Below are positions 1-6,124 of a stretch of DNA of 7,921 nucleotides, piece by piece (positions within the stretch are counted from its first letter, which is position 1; the number at the start of each line of letters is the position of its first letter). The stretch is taken from NCBI GenBank assembly GCA_002449555.1, contig DJXA01000063.1, positions 1-7,921 on the forward strand, given 5' to 3'. Under the pieces are notes generated by a model. It saw nothing but the letters and a program-made list of their open reading frames with translations, did no database searches and was not told where the DNA came from. A program made the position numbers and the translations under genes. This DNA is from Atopobiaceae bacterium UBA7016 (GTDB lineage Bacteria; Actinomycetota; Coriobacteriia; Coriobacteriales; Atopobiaceae).

Positions 1-296
1 TCGCCGCCCAGGCCGAGCTGCGGAGAGATGCCCTTGGCGACCACTTCCTTGCCCGTCTCGTCCGTCACGCTCACGATGTCGCGGTAGCCATACGGGCTGA
101 GGACGGGGCCAAGCAGGGCCAGGATGATGATGACCACGACGATGCCGAGACCGATCATGGCGCGGCGGTCGCGCAGGAAGTGGATGGCAACGCCCTTCCA
201 GTAGCTCTGCGAGGCAAAGTTCTGGTCGGTGGTGATGTCGCGCCCGGTAAGGAACTCGAAATCCTCCTTGGTGGGCTGATACGTTGCTTCGGCCAT
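1..296 (-). CDS. Peptide ABC transporter permease, OppC/DppC type (partial, N-terminal 98 codons)
   Basis: This is the second membrane subunit of a peptide importer, and only its N-terminus is in the window. The protein begins MAEATYQPTKEDFEFL, with a charged cytoplasmic leader of about 40 residues. A stretch around SYWKGVAIHFLRDRRAMIGL leads into one clear membrane helix rich in I/V/L, followed by LLGPVLSPYGY. This 'W...F..N/D+.A..GL' then 'hydrophobic helix, P..SPY' layout is typical of OppC/DppC N-terminal regions (PF12911-like). The rest, including the permease core and EAA loop, lies beyond base 1. The start ATG (296-294) overlaps the stop of the upstream permease as TAATG, so translation is probably coupled. 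A good SD (AAAGGAGG, 314-307) lies 10 nt upstream, inside the end of that gene. Substrate specificity cannot be told from this fragment. Confidence 0.85.
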   Translation of the reverse strand, partial: MAEATYQPTKEDFEFLTGRDITTDQNFASQSYWKGVAIHFLRDRRAMIGLGIVVVIIILALLGPVLSPYGYRDIVSVTDETGKEVVAKGISPQLGLGG

Positions 297-1243
297 TAGG
301 CATCACCCTCCTTTGCGGAAACGCGGATGCGCGGGTCAAGCACGCCGTAGAGGATGTCGACCACGAGCATGATGCCGATGTACAGCGCCGAGTACAGGAT
401 GCCCAGCGCGAGCACGTAGTTGTAGTCCACGCCCTCGCCGGCAATGGCGTCAACCATCAGCTTGCCGATGCCGTTGATGCCGTAGATCTTCTCGATGACG
501 AGGGCACCCGTCAGCAGGTCAACCACCAGCGGCGCGAGCACCGTGACAATGGGGATGAGGGCGTTGCGCAGGATGTGGCGCGTGACCAGCTTGGCGCCAT
601 ACATGCCCTTGCTCTCGGCCAGGTGCACGTAGTCTGAGTCCATGACCTCGACCATCTCGTTGCGCGTGAAGCGAGCCACGGTGGACATGGTAAAGAGGCT
701 CAGCGAGATGGCCGGCAGGATGGACGAGTACAGGAAGCGCGAGCTGTCGAAGAAGTACGGGAAGATGCTGATCTTGTACGAGAAGTAGTACTGCAAGAAG
801 ATCAGGAAGACGTAGCCCGGCACGCACACGCCCAAGATGGAGAACACCGTACAGAAGTGGTCGAGGAAGTGCCCCTTGTTGAGGGCCGCCGTGATGCCCA
901 GCAACAGGCCCACCGCCGTGCCCAGCAAGATGGCCAGACCACCGATACGGAACGAGTTGGAGATGCAGGTGACGAGCACCGTCTTGATGGGGGCGCCGTA
1001 ATACAGCGACGTGCCCTTGCCGAAGTCGCCGCGCACGAGGCCGGCCATATAGCGGCCAAACTGCACGAGTATCGGGTCATCAAGGCCCATTTCCGCACGC
1101 TTGTTGGCAATCTGCTCGGCGCTCATGCGCTCGGACGGGAAGGGGTTTCCCGGCATGATGCGTACGAGCACAAACAGCACGAAGATGATCAAAAGCAGCG
1201 TTGCCAGCGCAAGCCCTATTCGTTTGAGGATGTACTTCGTCAT
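296..1243 (-). CDS. Peptide ABC transporter permease, OppB/DppB type
   Basis: This is the first transmembrane subunit of the peptide ABC importer. It forms the channel with the OppC-type partner and docks ATPases on the inner face. The 315 residues match the usual OppB length (about 306-340). The N-terminus (MTKYILKRIG, then a helix over residues 9-28 and VRIMPGNPF) is typical of the family. Further hydrophobic helices lie near residues 100-121, 131-155, 174-190, 231-250 and 277-300. The EAA-type loop that contacts the ATPase is at about 203-230 (DYVHLAESKGMYGAKLVTRH). Other family signatures are IEKIYGINGIGKL at 250-262 and the C-terminal DPRIR at 303-307. The gene lies 90 nt downstream of the binding-protein gene and overlaps the next permease by one base. 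Its SD (AGAGGGG, 1255-1249, 5 nt from ATG) is paired inside a hairpin. Peptides are the most likely substrate; nickel or other family-5 ligands are not excluded. Confidence 0.93.
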   Translation of the reverse strand: MTKYILKRIGLALATLLLIIFVLFVLVRIMPGNPFPSERMSAEQIANKRAEMGLDDPILVQFGRYMAGLVRGDFGKGTSLYYGAPIKTVLVTCISNSFRIGGLAILLGTAVGLLLGITAALNKGHFLDHFCTVFSILGVCVPGYVFLIFLQYYFSYKISIFPYFFDSSRFLYSSILPAISLSLFTMSTVARFTRNEMVEVMDSDYVHLAESKGMYGAKLVTRHILRNALIPIVTVLAPLVVDLLTGALVIEKIYGINGIGKLMVDAIAGEGVDYNYVLALGILYSALYIGIMLVVDILYGVLDPRIRVSAKEGDA

Positions 1244-1248
1244 GAAGA

Positions 1249-1268
1249 CCCCTCTCTAATAAGAGGGG
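1249..1268 (-). promoter_or_regulatory. Hairpin that sequesters the permease ribosome binding site
   Basis: In the transcript, CCCCUCU (1268-1262) pairs perfectly with AGAGGGG (1255-1249) around a 6 nt loop. The 3' arm is the only SD candidate for the OppB-type gene and ends 5 nt before its ATG, so the folded form would hide the site. The pairing is seen directly. A role in lowering permease translation relative to the binding protein is inference. The outermost three bases (1266-1268) are also used by the neighbouring stem. Confidence 0.5.
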
Positions 1269-1302
1269 CACCGGAGCAAGCGATGCCGCCGCTCCGGCGC
1301 CC
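1266..1302 (-). terminator. Intercistronic stem-loop after the binding-protein gene (attenuator or mRNA-stabilising)
   Basis: Transcribed leftward, GGGCGCCGGAGC (1302-1291) pairs with GCUCCGGUGCCC (1277-1266): 12 bp with one G-U pair and a 13 nt loop. It sits 31 nt after the binding-protein stop codon. The following bases (CUCUUAUU) are only moderately U-rich, so it is not a textbook full terminator. Such hairpins between a binding-protein gene and its permease genes commonly give partial termination or protect the upstream mRNA from 3' exonucleases, keeping the binding protein in excess. That role here is inferred. Confidence 0.5.
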
Positions 1303-1333
1303 AAGGATACCTACGGGCAGAAAGGTGCGTGAA

Positions 1334-3043
1334 CTACGCGAGGGTAGCGGACTTGTACACGCGGTTCAGGGCCACCGGGTGGAACTCGATGCCCTCGGCG
1401 CCAGCAGAGATGAGGTTGGCGTTGGCCTTGGTGTACAGCGGGGCAATGACGGCCTCCTGCATAACCAGGGTCTCGGCGTCGTACAGAGCGGCCCAACGAG
1501 CGTCGTAGTCGTTGATGTAGGCACCGGTGGTGCAGTCAGCGATGAGCTGGTCGTACTCGGCGTTGCTCCAGAAGCCGTAGTTGTTGGAGTTGTTGGTGAT
1601 CCACATGCCGAGGTAGGTCATGGGGTCAGCGTAGTCCGGCCCCCAGCGGGTCAGGGCGACGTCGTAGTTGTCGTTCTGCATCTTGTCGAGACGCTCGGCC
1701 TTGGTCATGCCCTGGAGGTTGAGCGTGACGCCGGCGAGGTTGCCCTCGACCTGCTCCTTGATGGCCTGAGCCACCTTGGCGACCTCGTCACCCTCGTTGT
1801 TACCATAGATGATGGTGAACTCGAAGGTGTCAACGCCGAGCTCCTTCTTGGCGTCCTCGAAGTACTTCTGAGCCTCCTCGGGACGATAGCCGATGAAGTC
1901 AGCGAACTTGGCTTGGTCGTTAGAGAAGTCCTCGCCGGTGGTGGCGCTGGCGGCGAACTGAGGCGGAACCGCGGTGTAGGTGGCCAGCGAGCCGTCCATC
2001 ACGTAGTTGTCGACGAGGGACTCGCGGTCGAGCGAGTTGGAGATGGCCAGACGCAGGTTCTGGTTGGCGAGCATGCCGCCCTGGGCGTTCTTCTCGGTCT
2101 GGGAGAAGGAGAGGTACCACATGTAGCCAGCACCGGTGACCTTGAGGTTCTGGGAGAGCTCAGCGTCGTCCTCGGCGGCCTTGACCTGGCTGCCGGAAAT
2201 CATAACGACGTCAAGGGAGCCGTTCTTGAAGGCGGTAAGAGCGGAGTCGGAGGAGCCGACGACCTGGTAGGAGATGCCCGGGAGCTGGACGCGAGCGGCG
2301 TCCCAGTAGCCCTCGTTCTTCTTCACGGACAGGTTGGCGGTGCCGGGGAGGTAGTCCTCAAGCTGGAACGCGCCGCAGGACAGGAAGGTGTCCGGGCTGG
2401 TGCCATAGGTACCGTCCTCGAGGCTGTTGTAGAACTCCTCGTTGATGGGATAGAAGGTGGGGAAGTACATCAGCGAGGGGAAGAAGGACACAGGGACCTC
2501 AAGCTCGACGACGAGGGTCTTGTCGTCGGTGGCGTTGACGGCCAGCGTGGTGGTGTCGGACTGCTCGCCCGCGATGATGGCGGCGGCGCCCTTGATGTTG
2601 CCGATCTCGTCCATCATGTAGGCGTACTCGCCAGCGTTCTGGCAGATGCGGCGCCATGCGAAGACGAAGTCGTTGGCGGTGACGGGGGTGCCGTTGGTCC
2701 ACTGCGCGTCACGCAGGTGGAAGGTGTAGGTGCAGCCGTCCTCAGAGAGGTCGTAGGACTCAGCGAGGCCCGGGATGGCGGCGCCGTCGGCGTCCATCTG
2801 CATGAGGCCGTCGATGCAGTCGGCGATGACCTCGAAGGAGTCGCCGTCGGTGGCGAGGTCGGTGTCGAGGGACATCACGTTGGTGCCGAGCATGACACCA
2901 AGGTACTTGCCCGCAGGAGCGGCGGCATCGGTGCCGGCATCGGTAGCGCCGGAGTCAGAGGAGCCACCACCGCATGCGGCCAGGAACAACGCGGCAGCAC
3001 TGCCGGCTGCGCCGAGGAAAGAGCGGCGATTCAGGTTCTTCAT
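1334..3043 (-). CDS. Peptide-binding lipoprotein of an ABC importer (SBP family 5, OppA-like)
   Basis: This is an extracellular receptor that captures oligopeptides and delivers them to the permeases encoded just downstream. The 569 residues are slightly longer than E. coli OppA (543). The N-terminus is a lipoprotein signal: MKNLNRRSFLGAAG, a hydrophobic core and a lipobox LAAC with Cys24 as the lipidation site. A low-complexity Gly/Ser/Ala/Asp tether follows to about residue 45. The paired arginines in NRRSFL resemble a Tat signal. Family-5 signatures are PGLAESYDLSEDG (91-103) and WTNGTPVTANDFVFAWRR (115-132); the latter corresponds to the well-known 'WsnGdpvTAeDFvyswqR' block of OppA-type proteins. 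The start ATG is preceded by GGAAGGA (3061-3055), 11 nt upstream. It is the first gene of the operon, with permeases downstream on the same strand. Oligopeptide binding is the most likely role, but the exact ligand cannot be read from sequence. Confidence 0.93.
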   Translation of the reverse strand: MKNLNRRSFLGAAGSAAALFLAACGGGSSDSGATDAGTDAAAPAGKYLGVMLGTNVMSLDTDLATDGDSFEVIADCIDGLMQMDADGAAIPGLAESYDLSEDGCTYTFHLRDAQWTNGTPVTANDFVFAWRRICQNAGEYAYMMDEIGNIKGAAAIIAGEQSDTTTLAVNATDDKTLVVELEVPVSFFPSLMYFPTFYPINEEFYNSLEDGTYGTSPDTFLSCGAFQLEDYLPGTANLSVKKNEGYWDAARVQLPGISYQVVGSSDSALTAFKNGSLDVVMISGSQVKAAEDDAELSQNLKVTGAGYMWYLSFSQTEKNAQGGMLANQNLRLAISNSLDRESLVDNYVMDGSLATYTAVPPQFAASATTGEDFSNDQAKFADFIGYRPEEAQKYFEDAKKELGVDTFEFTIIYGNNEGDEVAKVAQAIKEQVEGNLAGVTLNLQGMTKAERLDKMQNDNYDVALTRWGPDYADPMTYLGMWITNNSNNYGFWSNAEYDQLIADCTTGAYINDYDARWAALYDAETLVMQEAVIAPLYTKANANLISAGAEGIEFHPVALNRVYKSATLA

Positions 3044-3067
3044 ACGATTTCACATCCTTCCGATGGT

Positions 3068-3089
3068 TCCCCGCCTTCTTCTGCGGGGA
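3068..3089 (-). promoter_or_regulatory. Leader hairpin upstream of the binding-protein gene
   Basis: In the leftward transcript UCCCCGC (3089-3083) pairs with GCGGGGA (3074-3068), a 7 bp perfect stem with an 8 nt purine loop (AGAAGAAG). It ends 6 nt before the SD of the peptide-binding gene. The pairing is seen directly; a 5'-end stabilising or regulatory role is possible but unproven. Confidence 0.3.
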
Positions 3090-3147
3090 CACAACTGCGA
3101 CGCGGCTACCTTACGGCAGATGCGTCGCAATCATGGGGTCACGGGCG

Positions 3148-3174
3148 ATTATGAAATCAACTCTTATTGAAATA
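3148..3174 (-). promoter_or_regulatory. Candidate promoter region for the peptide ABC operon (weak)
   Basis: This is the only AT-rich island in the 203 nt gap upstream of the binding-protein gene. On the minus strand it contains CATAAT (3153-3148, five of six matches to the -10 consensus) and, just upstream, the AT-rich tract TATTTCAATAAGAGTTGATTT. No convincing -35 lies 17 nt from that -10. An alternative reading uses TTGATT as a -35, but its partner CATGAT is 19 nt away. The location is sensible; the exact elements are uncertain. Confidence 0.25.
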
Positions 3175-3183
3175 TGGCTCGCG

Positions 3184-3239
3184 CGGTGCGGTTCGCGGCG
3201 CCCTCGGTGCGGCTAGGGGGCTACCCCCAAACCGCACCG
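3184..3239 (-). terminator. GC-rich inverted-repeat cluster after the deformylase-like gene
   Basis: Just after the stop of the deformylase-like gene the transcript reads CGGUGCGG (3239-3232), GGGGG UAG CCCCC (3228-3216), then CCGCACCG (3212-3205). This gives a long stem with an inner 5 bp stem. A further copy of the same arm (3193-3184) can pair instead with 3239-3230 over 10 bp. So one arm has two competing partners. No U-tract follows, so an intrinsic terminator is plausible but imperfect; it could also act as a Rho-linked or mRNA 3'-end structure. Confidence 0.4.
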
Positions 3240-3246
3240 GGCTTGC

Positions 3247-3666
3247 TTACACAAGCTTGCCGCGGCAGTGGTCCATCATGTGCTGGATCATCTGAGCTTC
3301 CCAGCCCACGTAGTCGTGCTTGCGCTCCACGAGGGCGCCGTCCACAAGCTCCTCGAACGAGACCTTGATCTTGTTGTAGCGCGTGACCTTGACCGGCTCC
3401 TCGAGCGTGAGGCAGGTCTCGATGGCCTTGGCGGCCTGCAGGCCCATCATAAGGCGCGGGTTGTACATAACGTGGTTGTTGCCGTCGTCGTCACGCCACA
3501 CCACCACGCACTTGGTGACGCCAATCTGGTTTGCAGCGAGGCACGCCGCGTCATCCAGCGAGTTCAGGGTGTCAATGAGGTCCTGTGCCAGCTCGGCGTC
3601 GTCGGCGGTCGCCTTCTCGCAACGCTGGGAGAGGATGGCCTGGTCCTTCACAAGCTCCTTGATCAT
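3247..3666 (-). CDS. Peptide deformylase-like protein with altered catalytic motif
   Basis: This is a 139-residue member of the peptide deformylase fold family, of the short form found in Gram-positives (true deformylases are about 150-200 residues). Motif 1 is CLAANQIG (42-49, with Gln47). Motif 2, normally EGCLS, is ETCLT (83-87, with metal-ligand Cys85). Motif 3, normally HExxH, reads HMMDH (129-133), so both histidine ligands remain but the catalytic glutamate is methionine. The fold and metal site therefore look kept, while N-formyl removal from nascent proteins is doubtful. The start ATG follows AAAGGA with a 6 nt spacer. It lies 55 nt downstream of the phosphatase gene on the same strand and is probably co-transcribed. 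It could have a different hydrolase or binding role, or be a slowly decaying paralogue; a functional deformylase would be expected elsewhere in the genome. Confidence 0.8.
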   Translation of the reverse strand: MIKELVKDQAILSQRCEKATADDAELAQDLIDTLNSLDDAACLAANQIGVTKCVVVWRDDDGNNHVMYNPRLMMGLQAAKAIETCLTLEEPVKVTRYNKIKVSFEELVDGALVERKHDYVGWEAQMIQHMMDHCRGKLV

Positions 3667-3694
3667 GGGAGTTCCTTTCGTTAGAGGCGTTGTC

Positions 3695-3724
3695 TAGCTG
3701 TCTTGAAGCAATTTCGCACAGCTA
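3695..3724 (-). other. Short intercistronic inverted repeat overlapping the phosphatase stop codon
   Basis: UAGCUGU (3724-3718, which starts with the UAG stop codon of the phosphatase gene) can pair with ACAGCUA (3701-3695) across a 16 nt loop. The 7 bp repeat is perfect, but it has no U-tract and a large loop. A minor processing or attenuation element is possible; chance is also possible. Confidence 0.2.
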
Positions 3725-4507
3725 TTCTAGGTATCGGTCGCGCACTGACGCAAGCGTCTTCGCATCCAACCCAAACTCATCAGCAAAGTATGCCTCGCGC
3801 GTGGGATGGCGTTCGTCGATGGCCGCAAACACCGCCTGCAGTGACGCGGCGTTCACGCCGTTGACCTCCGCCCAGTTTGCACGTTCGGTCTCCCCCACCC
3901 ACTGGGGAATCTGGTCTGCCGGCAGGTTGATGATGCTTGCGCGGTACTGATTTGTGAGCAGGAACTCGTCAATAATCGCCTGGTCAGGCACCCCAAGGGC
4001 CGTGAGCAGCAGGGCCGCGCAGACGCCCGTGCGATCCTTGCCCGCCGAGCAATGGAAGTAGAGCGGCGCTTGGCCTGCGACGAAGCGCTCCATCAACGTA
4101 TGAACCGCACGGTTGCCAAACGCCATCGAGGCGTACAGCTGCTGCATGAGGCCCGGTCCATACTCCGCGAACTTGCCCTGCAGCCGCGCGATGCCCTTGG
4201 GCGAGAAGTCAACCTCAAGGCCGTCCTCGTCCTCCATGCCGCCCATGCGCACGTACTCACAGCCGGCGGGCACGTAGTCGTCCTTGCCCTCGGCCTCGCC
4301 TTCCGCACGCAGGTCAAGCAAGAAGCGCAGGCCAAAGCTATTGACAAGCGCTTTCTGTGCGTCCGTGAGGTCGATGAGGGCAGCCCCGCGGTACAGCAGG
4401 CCATGCCGCACCGTACGCCCGTCGGCGGCAATCTGCCCGCCCAGCTCTCGCAGGCTCAGCTCATCGGGAAAGCCGGCAATATAGCCCGGCGTCGTGGTCA
4501 AATCCAT
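3722..4507 (-). CDS. Tyrosine/lipid-type phosphatase (Y_phosphatase3, MptpB-like)
   Basis: This is a 261-residue cysteine-dependent phosphatase of the bacterial family that includes Mycobacterium MptpB. Those enzymes remove phosphate from protein tyrosine or serine/threonine and from phosphoinositides. The P-loop is HCSAGKDRTG at 152-161, with nucleophile Cys153 and phosphate-binding Arg159; the Lys-Asp inside the loop is the hallmark of this subfamily. The family's N-terminal block is present as LRELGGQIAADGRTVRHG (19-36) with LLYRGAAL after it, and DLR at 65-67 fits the usual 'DLR' motif. I chose the ATG at 4507 because GGAGGGG lies just upstream and the family homology begins right after it. 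The frame stays open upstream to 4873, but that stretch runs antisense over the AAA+ gene. No signal peptide or membrane segment is seen, so it is likely cytoplasmic. The deformylase-like gene follows 55 nt downstream; the natural substrate is unknown. Confidence 0.88.
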   Translation of the reverse strand: MDLTTTPGYIAGFPDELSLRELGGQIAADGRTVRHGLLYRGAALIDLTDAQKALVNSFGLRFLLDLRAEGEAEGKDDYVPAGCEYVRMGGMEDEDGLEVDFSPKGIARLQGKFAEYGPGLMQQLYASMAFGNRAVHTLMERFVAGQAPLYFHCSAGKDRTGVCAALLLTALGVPDQAIIDEFLLTNQYRASIINLPADQIPQWVGETERANWAEVNGVNAASLQAVFAAIDERHPTREAYFADEFGLDAKTLASVRDRYLE

Positions 4508-4670
4508 ATACCCCTCCATCCATTGCGTCTCATGAACCCATCGTAGCAAAGCCAAGGTTGGCGCTGTTTGTGCAAGCCTTCGGCAACAGGCGCCATAAGC
4601 GCCCGCAAGGATGTACCATAGGCGCGTTCTACTCATCGCGTCATCGCCCTCGGCAGAAAGCGTCGTCACC
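4508..4670. promoter_or_regulatory. Divergent intergenic region with bulged hairpin
   Basis: This 163 nt stretch separates the phosphatase (leftward) from the AAA+ gene (rightward) and must hold a promoter for each. I found no convincing -35/-10 pair in either direction. It contains an inverted repeat at 4560-4594: GGCGC TGTT pairs with AACA (G) GCGCC, and inside it GCC TTC GGC forms a small inner hairpin beside a 7 nt bulge. A second small repeat, GGCGC CATAA GCGCC, lies at 4589-4603 and shares an arm with the first. These could be an operator or leader RNA structure, but no regulator is identifiable. Confidence 0.35.
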
Positions 4671-6110
4671 ATGGAACAGCTCGACCTGCGCGACCTCCTC
4701 ACCAAGTCATACGCCGTGTGCGACGCCCTGCGCAGCGCCAACGTAGGCAATGCCCAGTCTCTGAACAGCCCCCTCAGGACGCAGCTCAAGAGTGAGCTCG
4801 CCCTGTTTGGCTCGGCGCTCGCCGAGGCGGACGGCGTGGTTGCCGACGACGAAATCGAGTTCATTCGCGTCACGCTGGGCTATTCGCTGGAGAGCCCCAT
4901 CATCAAGTCCATGCACCACAAGCGCTACGTAACCCCGACGATACGCAAGGGCGTGCCCGAGATTCTGAAGTACGCGGTGCTCTCGGACGCAGGCAACAAG
5001 CTGCAGCCCGACCCCTTCAAACGCCAGGCGTCCATGATCATCTATGACACGTTCAAGGTCTTTGGCATGTCCATCCTGGCGTTGCGCACGCACGAGACCA
5101 CGAGCGCTGACGCCGCGCAGCTCACGAGCTACCTTGAGGACATGGAAAAGATGCTGCGCGAGTACGCCGTGTGGCGTCCGGGAAGCCAGAAGTTCTACCA
5201 GACGGTGGAGCCTTCGGTGGACCTTGCCTCTGCGAAGGCGCCCGCCGGTGGCGAAACCCCTGACCTCACTACTGGCGGCGAAGCCTCCGACGACCTGGAC
5301 GAGGCGCTGGCCGAGCTTTCTTCACTCATTGGCCTTGAGGGCGTGAAGCGGCAGGTCAACCTGCTGGTCAACCTCATTCAGGTGCAGAAGATGCGCGAGC
5401 GCCAGGGCATGAAGCCCGCCGACATCTCGATGCATATGGTGTTTCTGGGCAACCCGGGCACAGGCAAGACCACCGTGGCCAGGCTGGTCGCACGCATCTA
5501 TCGCCTGCTGGGCGTGCTGCGCAAGGGGCAGCTGGTCGAGGTGGACCGCTCCGGTCTGGTGCGCGGATACATCGGTCAGACGGCGACCCGCACGCAGGAG
5601 GTCATTGAGGAGGCGCTGGGCGGCGTGCTCTTCATTGACGAGGCGTACGCACTGACCGTTGACAAGGGGCAGGGCGACTTTGGCCAGGAGGCGGTGGACA
5701 CGCTGCTGAAGGCCATGGAGGACCACCGCGACGACCTCGTGGTGATTGTTGCCGGCTACACCGACCTCATGGAGCGCTTCCTTGACTCCAACCCCGGCCT
5801 GCGGTCGCGCTTTGGCACTGTCATCCACTTTGACGACTATACGGCCGAGCAGCTCATGGCCATCTTGCGGCAGAAGCTTGAATGGCAGGAGTACCAGCTC
5901 TCCCCTGAGGCCGAGGCGCGCGCCCGCGAGATGATCGAGCACCGCGTGGCCACCAAACCCGAGAACTTCGCCAATGCGCGCGACATCAGAAACTTTATGG
6001 AGTGGGCCATCGCCAACCACGCCATGCGCGTGGCGCGTCTTGAGGGCGCAGGCGAGAGCAAGGACATCTTGGGCACCATCCAACCTGAGGACCTGCAAGA
6101 CTGGGAGTAA
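4671..6110 (+). CDS. CbbX/SpoVK-type AAA+ ATPase with TerB-like N-terminal region
   Basis: This is a 479-residue cytoplasmic ATPase of the CbxX/CfqX family, ring-forming remodelling machines related to Rubisco activase CbbX, SpoVK and the EccA subunits of type VII secretion. Residues about 35-165 are helical and carry ALAEADGVVADDEIEFI (49-65), which resembles the acidic motif of TerB-like domains. A Pro/Gly/Asp-rich linker (about 180-210) follows. The AAA+ core has Walker A GNPGTGKT (260-267, Lys266), pore loop GYIGQT (299-304), Walker B VLFIDEAYAL (319-328, Asp323/Glu324), sensor 1 near VIVAGYTD (358-365), arginine finger NPGLRSRF (374-381) and sensor 2 NARDIRNF (435-442). All catalytic residues are present, so it should be active. 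The start is uncertain: an in-frame ATG at 4611 gives 20 more residues, but they look non-conserved, and neither start has a strong SD. No Rubisco or ESX gene is nearby; the substrate is unknown. Confidence 0.88.
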   Translation: MEQLDLRDLLTKSYAVCDALRSANVGNAQSLNSPLRTQLKSELALFGSALAEADGVVADDEIEFIRVTLGYSLESPIIKSMHHKRYVTPTIRKGVPEILKYAVLSDAGNKLQPDPFKRQASMIIYDTFKVFGMSILALRTHETTSADAAQLTSYLEDMEKMLREYAVWRPGSQKFYQTVEPSVDLASAKAPAGGETPDLTTGGEASDDLDEALAELSSLIGLEGVKRQVNLLVNLIQVQKMRERQGMKPADISMHMVFLGNPGTGKTTVARLVARIYRLLGVLRKGQLVEVDRSGLVRGYIGQTATRTQEVIEEALGGVLFIDEAYALTVDKGQGDFGQEAVDTLLKAMEDHRDDLVVIVAGYTDLMERFLDSNPGLRSRFGTVIHFDDYTAEQLMAILRQKLEWQEYQLSPEAEARAREMIEHRVATKPENFANARDIRNFMEWAIANHAMRVARLEGAGESKDILGTIQPEDLQDWE

Positions 6111-6124
6111 CCACATTACAATTC

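Noticed and set aside
857..3154. Very long plus-strand open frame (about 765 codons) across the binding-protein gene and part of the permease gene
   Set aside because: It is the antisense shadow of a high-GC gene: its translation is rich in Val/Gly/Asp/Glu/His runs without family motifs, has no SD, and the opposite strand encodes clear family-5 binding protein and OppB-type permease sequences.
3184..3239. CRISPR-like or IS-end repeat
   Set aside because: The copies are only 8-10 bases, irregularly spaced and partly inverted, with no spacers, no target-site duplication and no transposase gene.
3268..3684. Plus-strand open frame of 138 codons opposite the deformylase-like gene
   Set aside because: It is a shadow of the minus-strand gene, which has an SD and recognisable deformylase motifs; the plus-strand translation has neither.
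4671..6110. AAA+ protein as Rubisco activase (cbbX) or an ESX EccA
   Set aside because: The motifs fit the broad CbxX/CfqX family, but no Rubisco, ESX or secretion genes are present and the N-terminal region differs, so no specific symbol is justified.
5322..6116. Minus-strand open frame of 264 codons opposite the AAA+ gene
   Set aside because: It is antisense to a confidently identified AAA+ core; the translation is His/Leu/Val-rich low-complexity typical of shadow frames.
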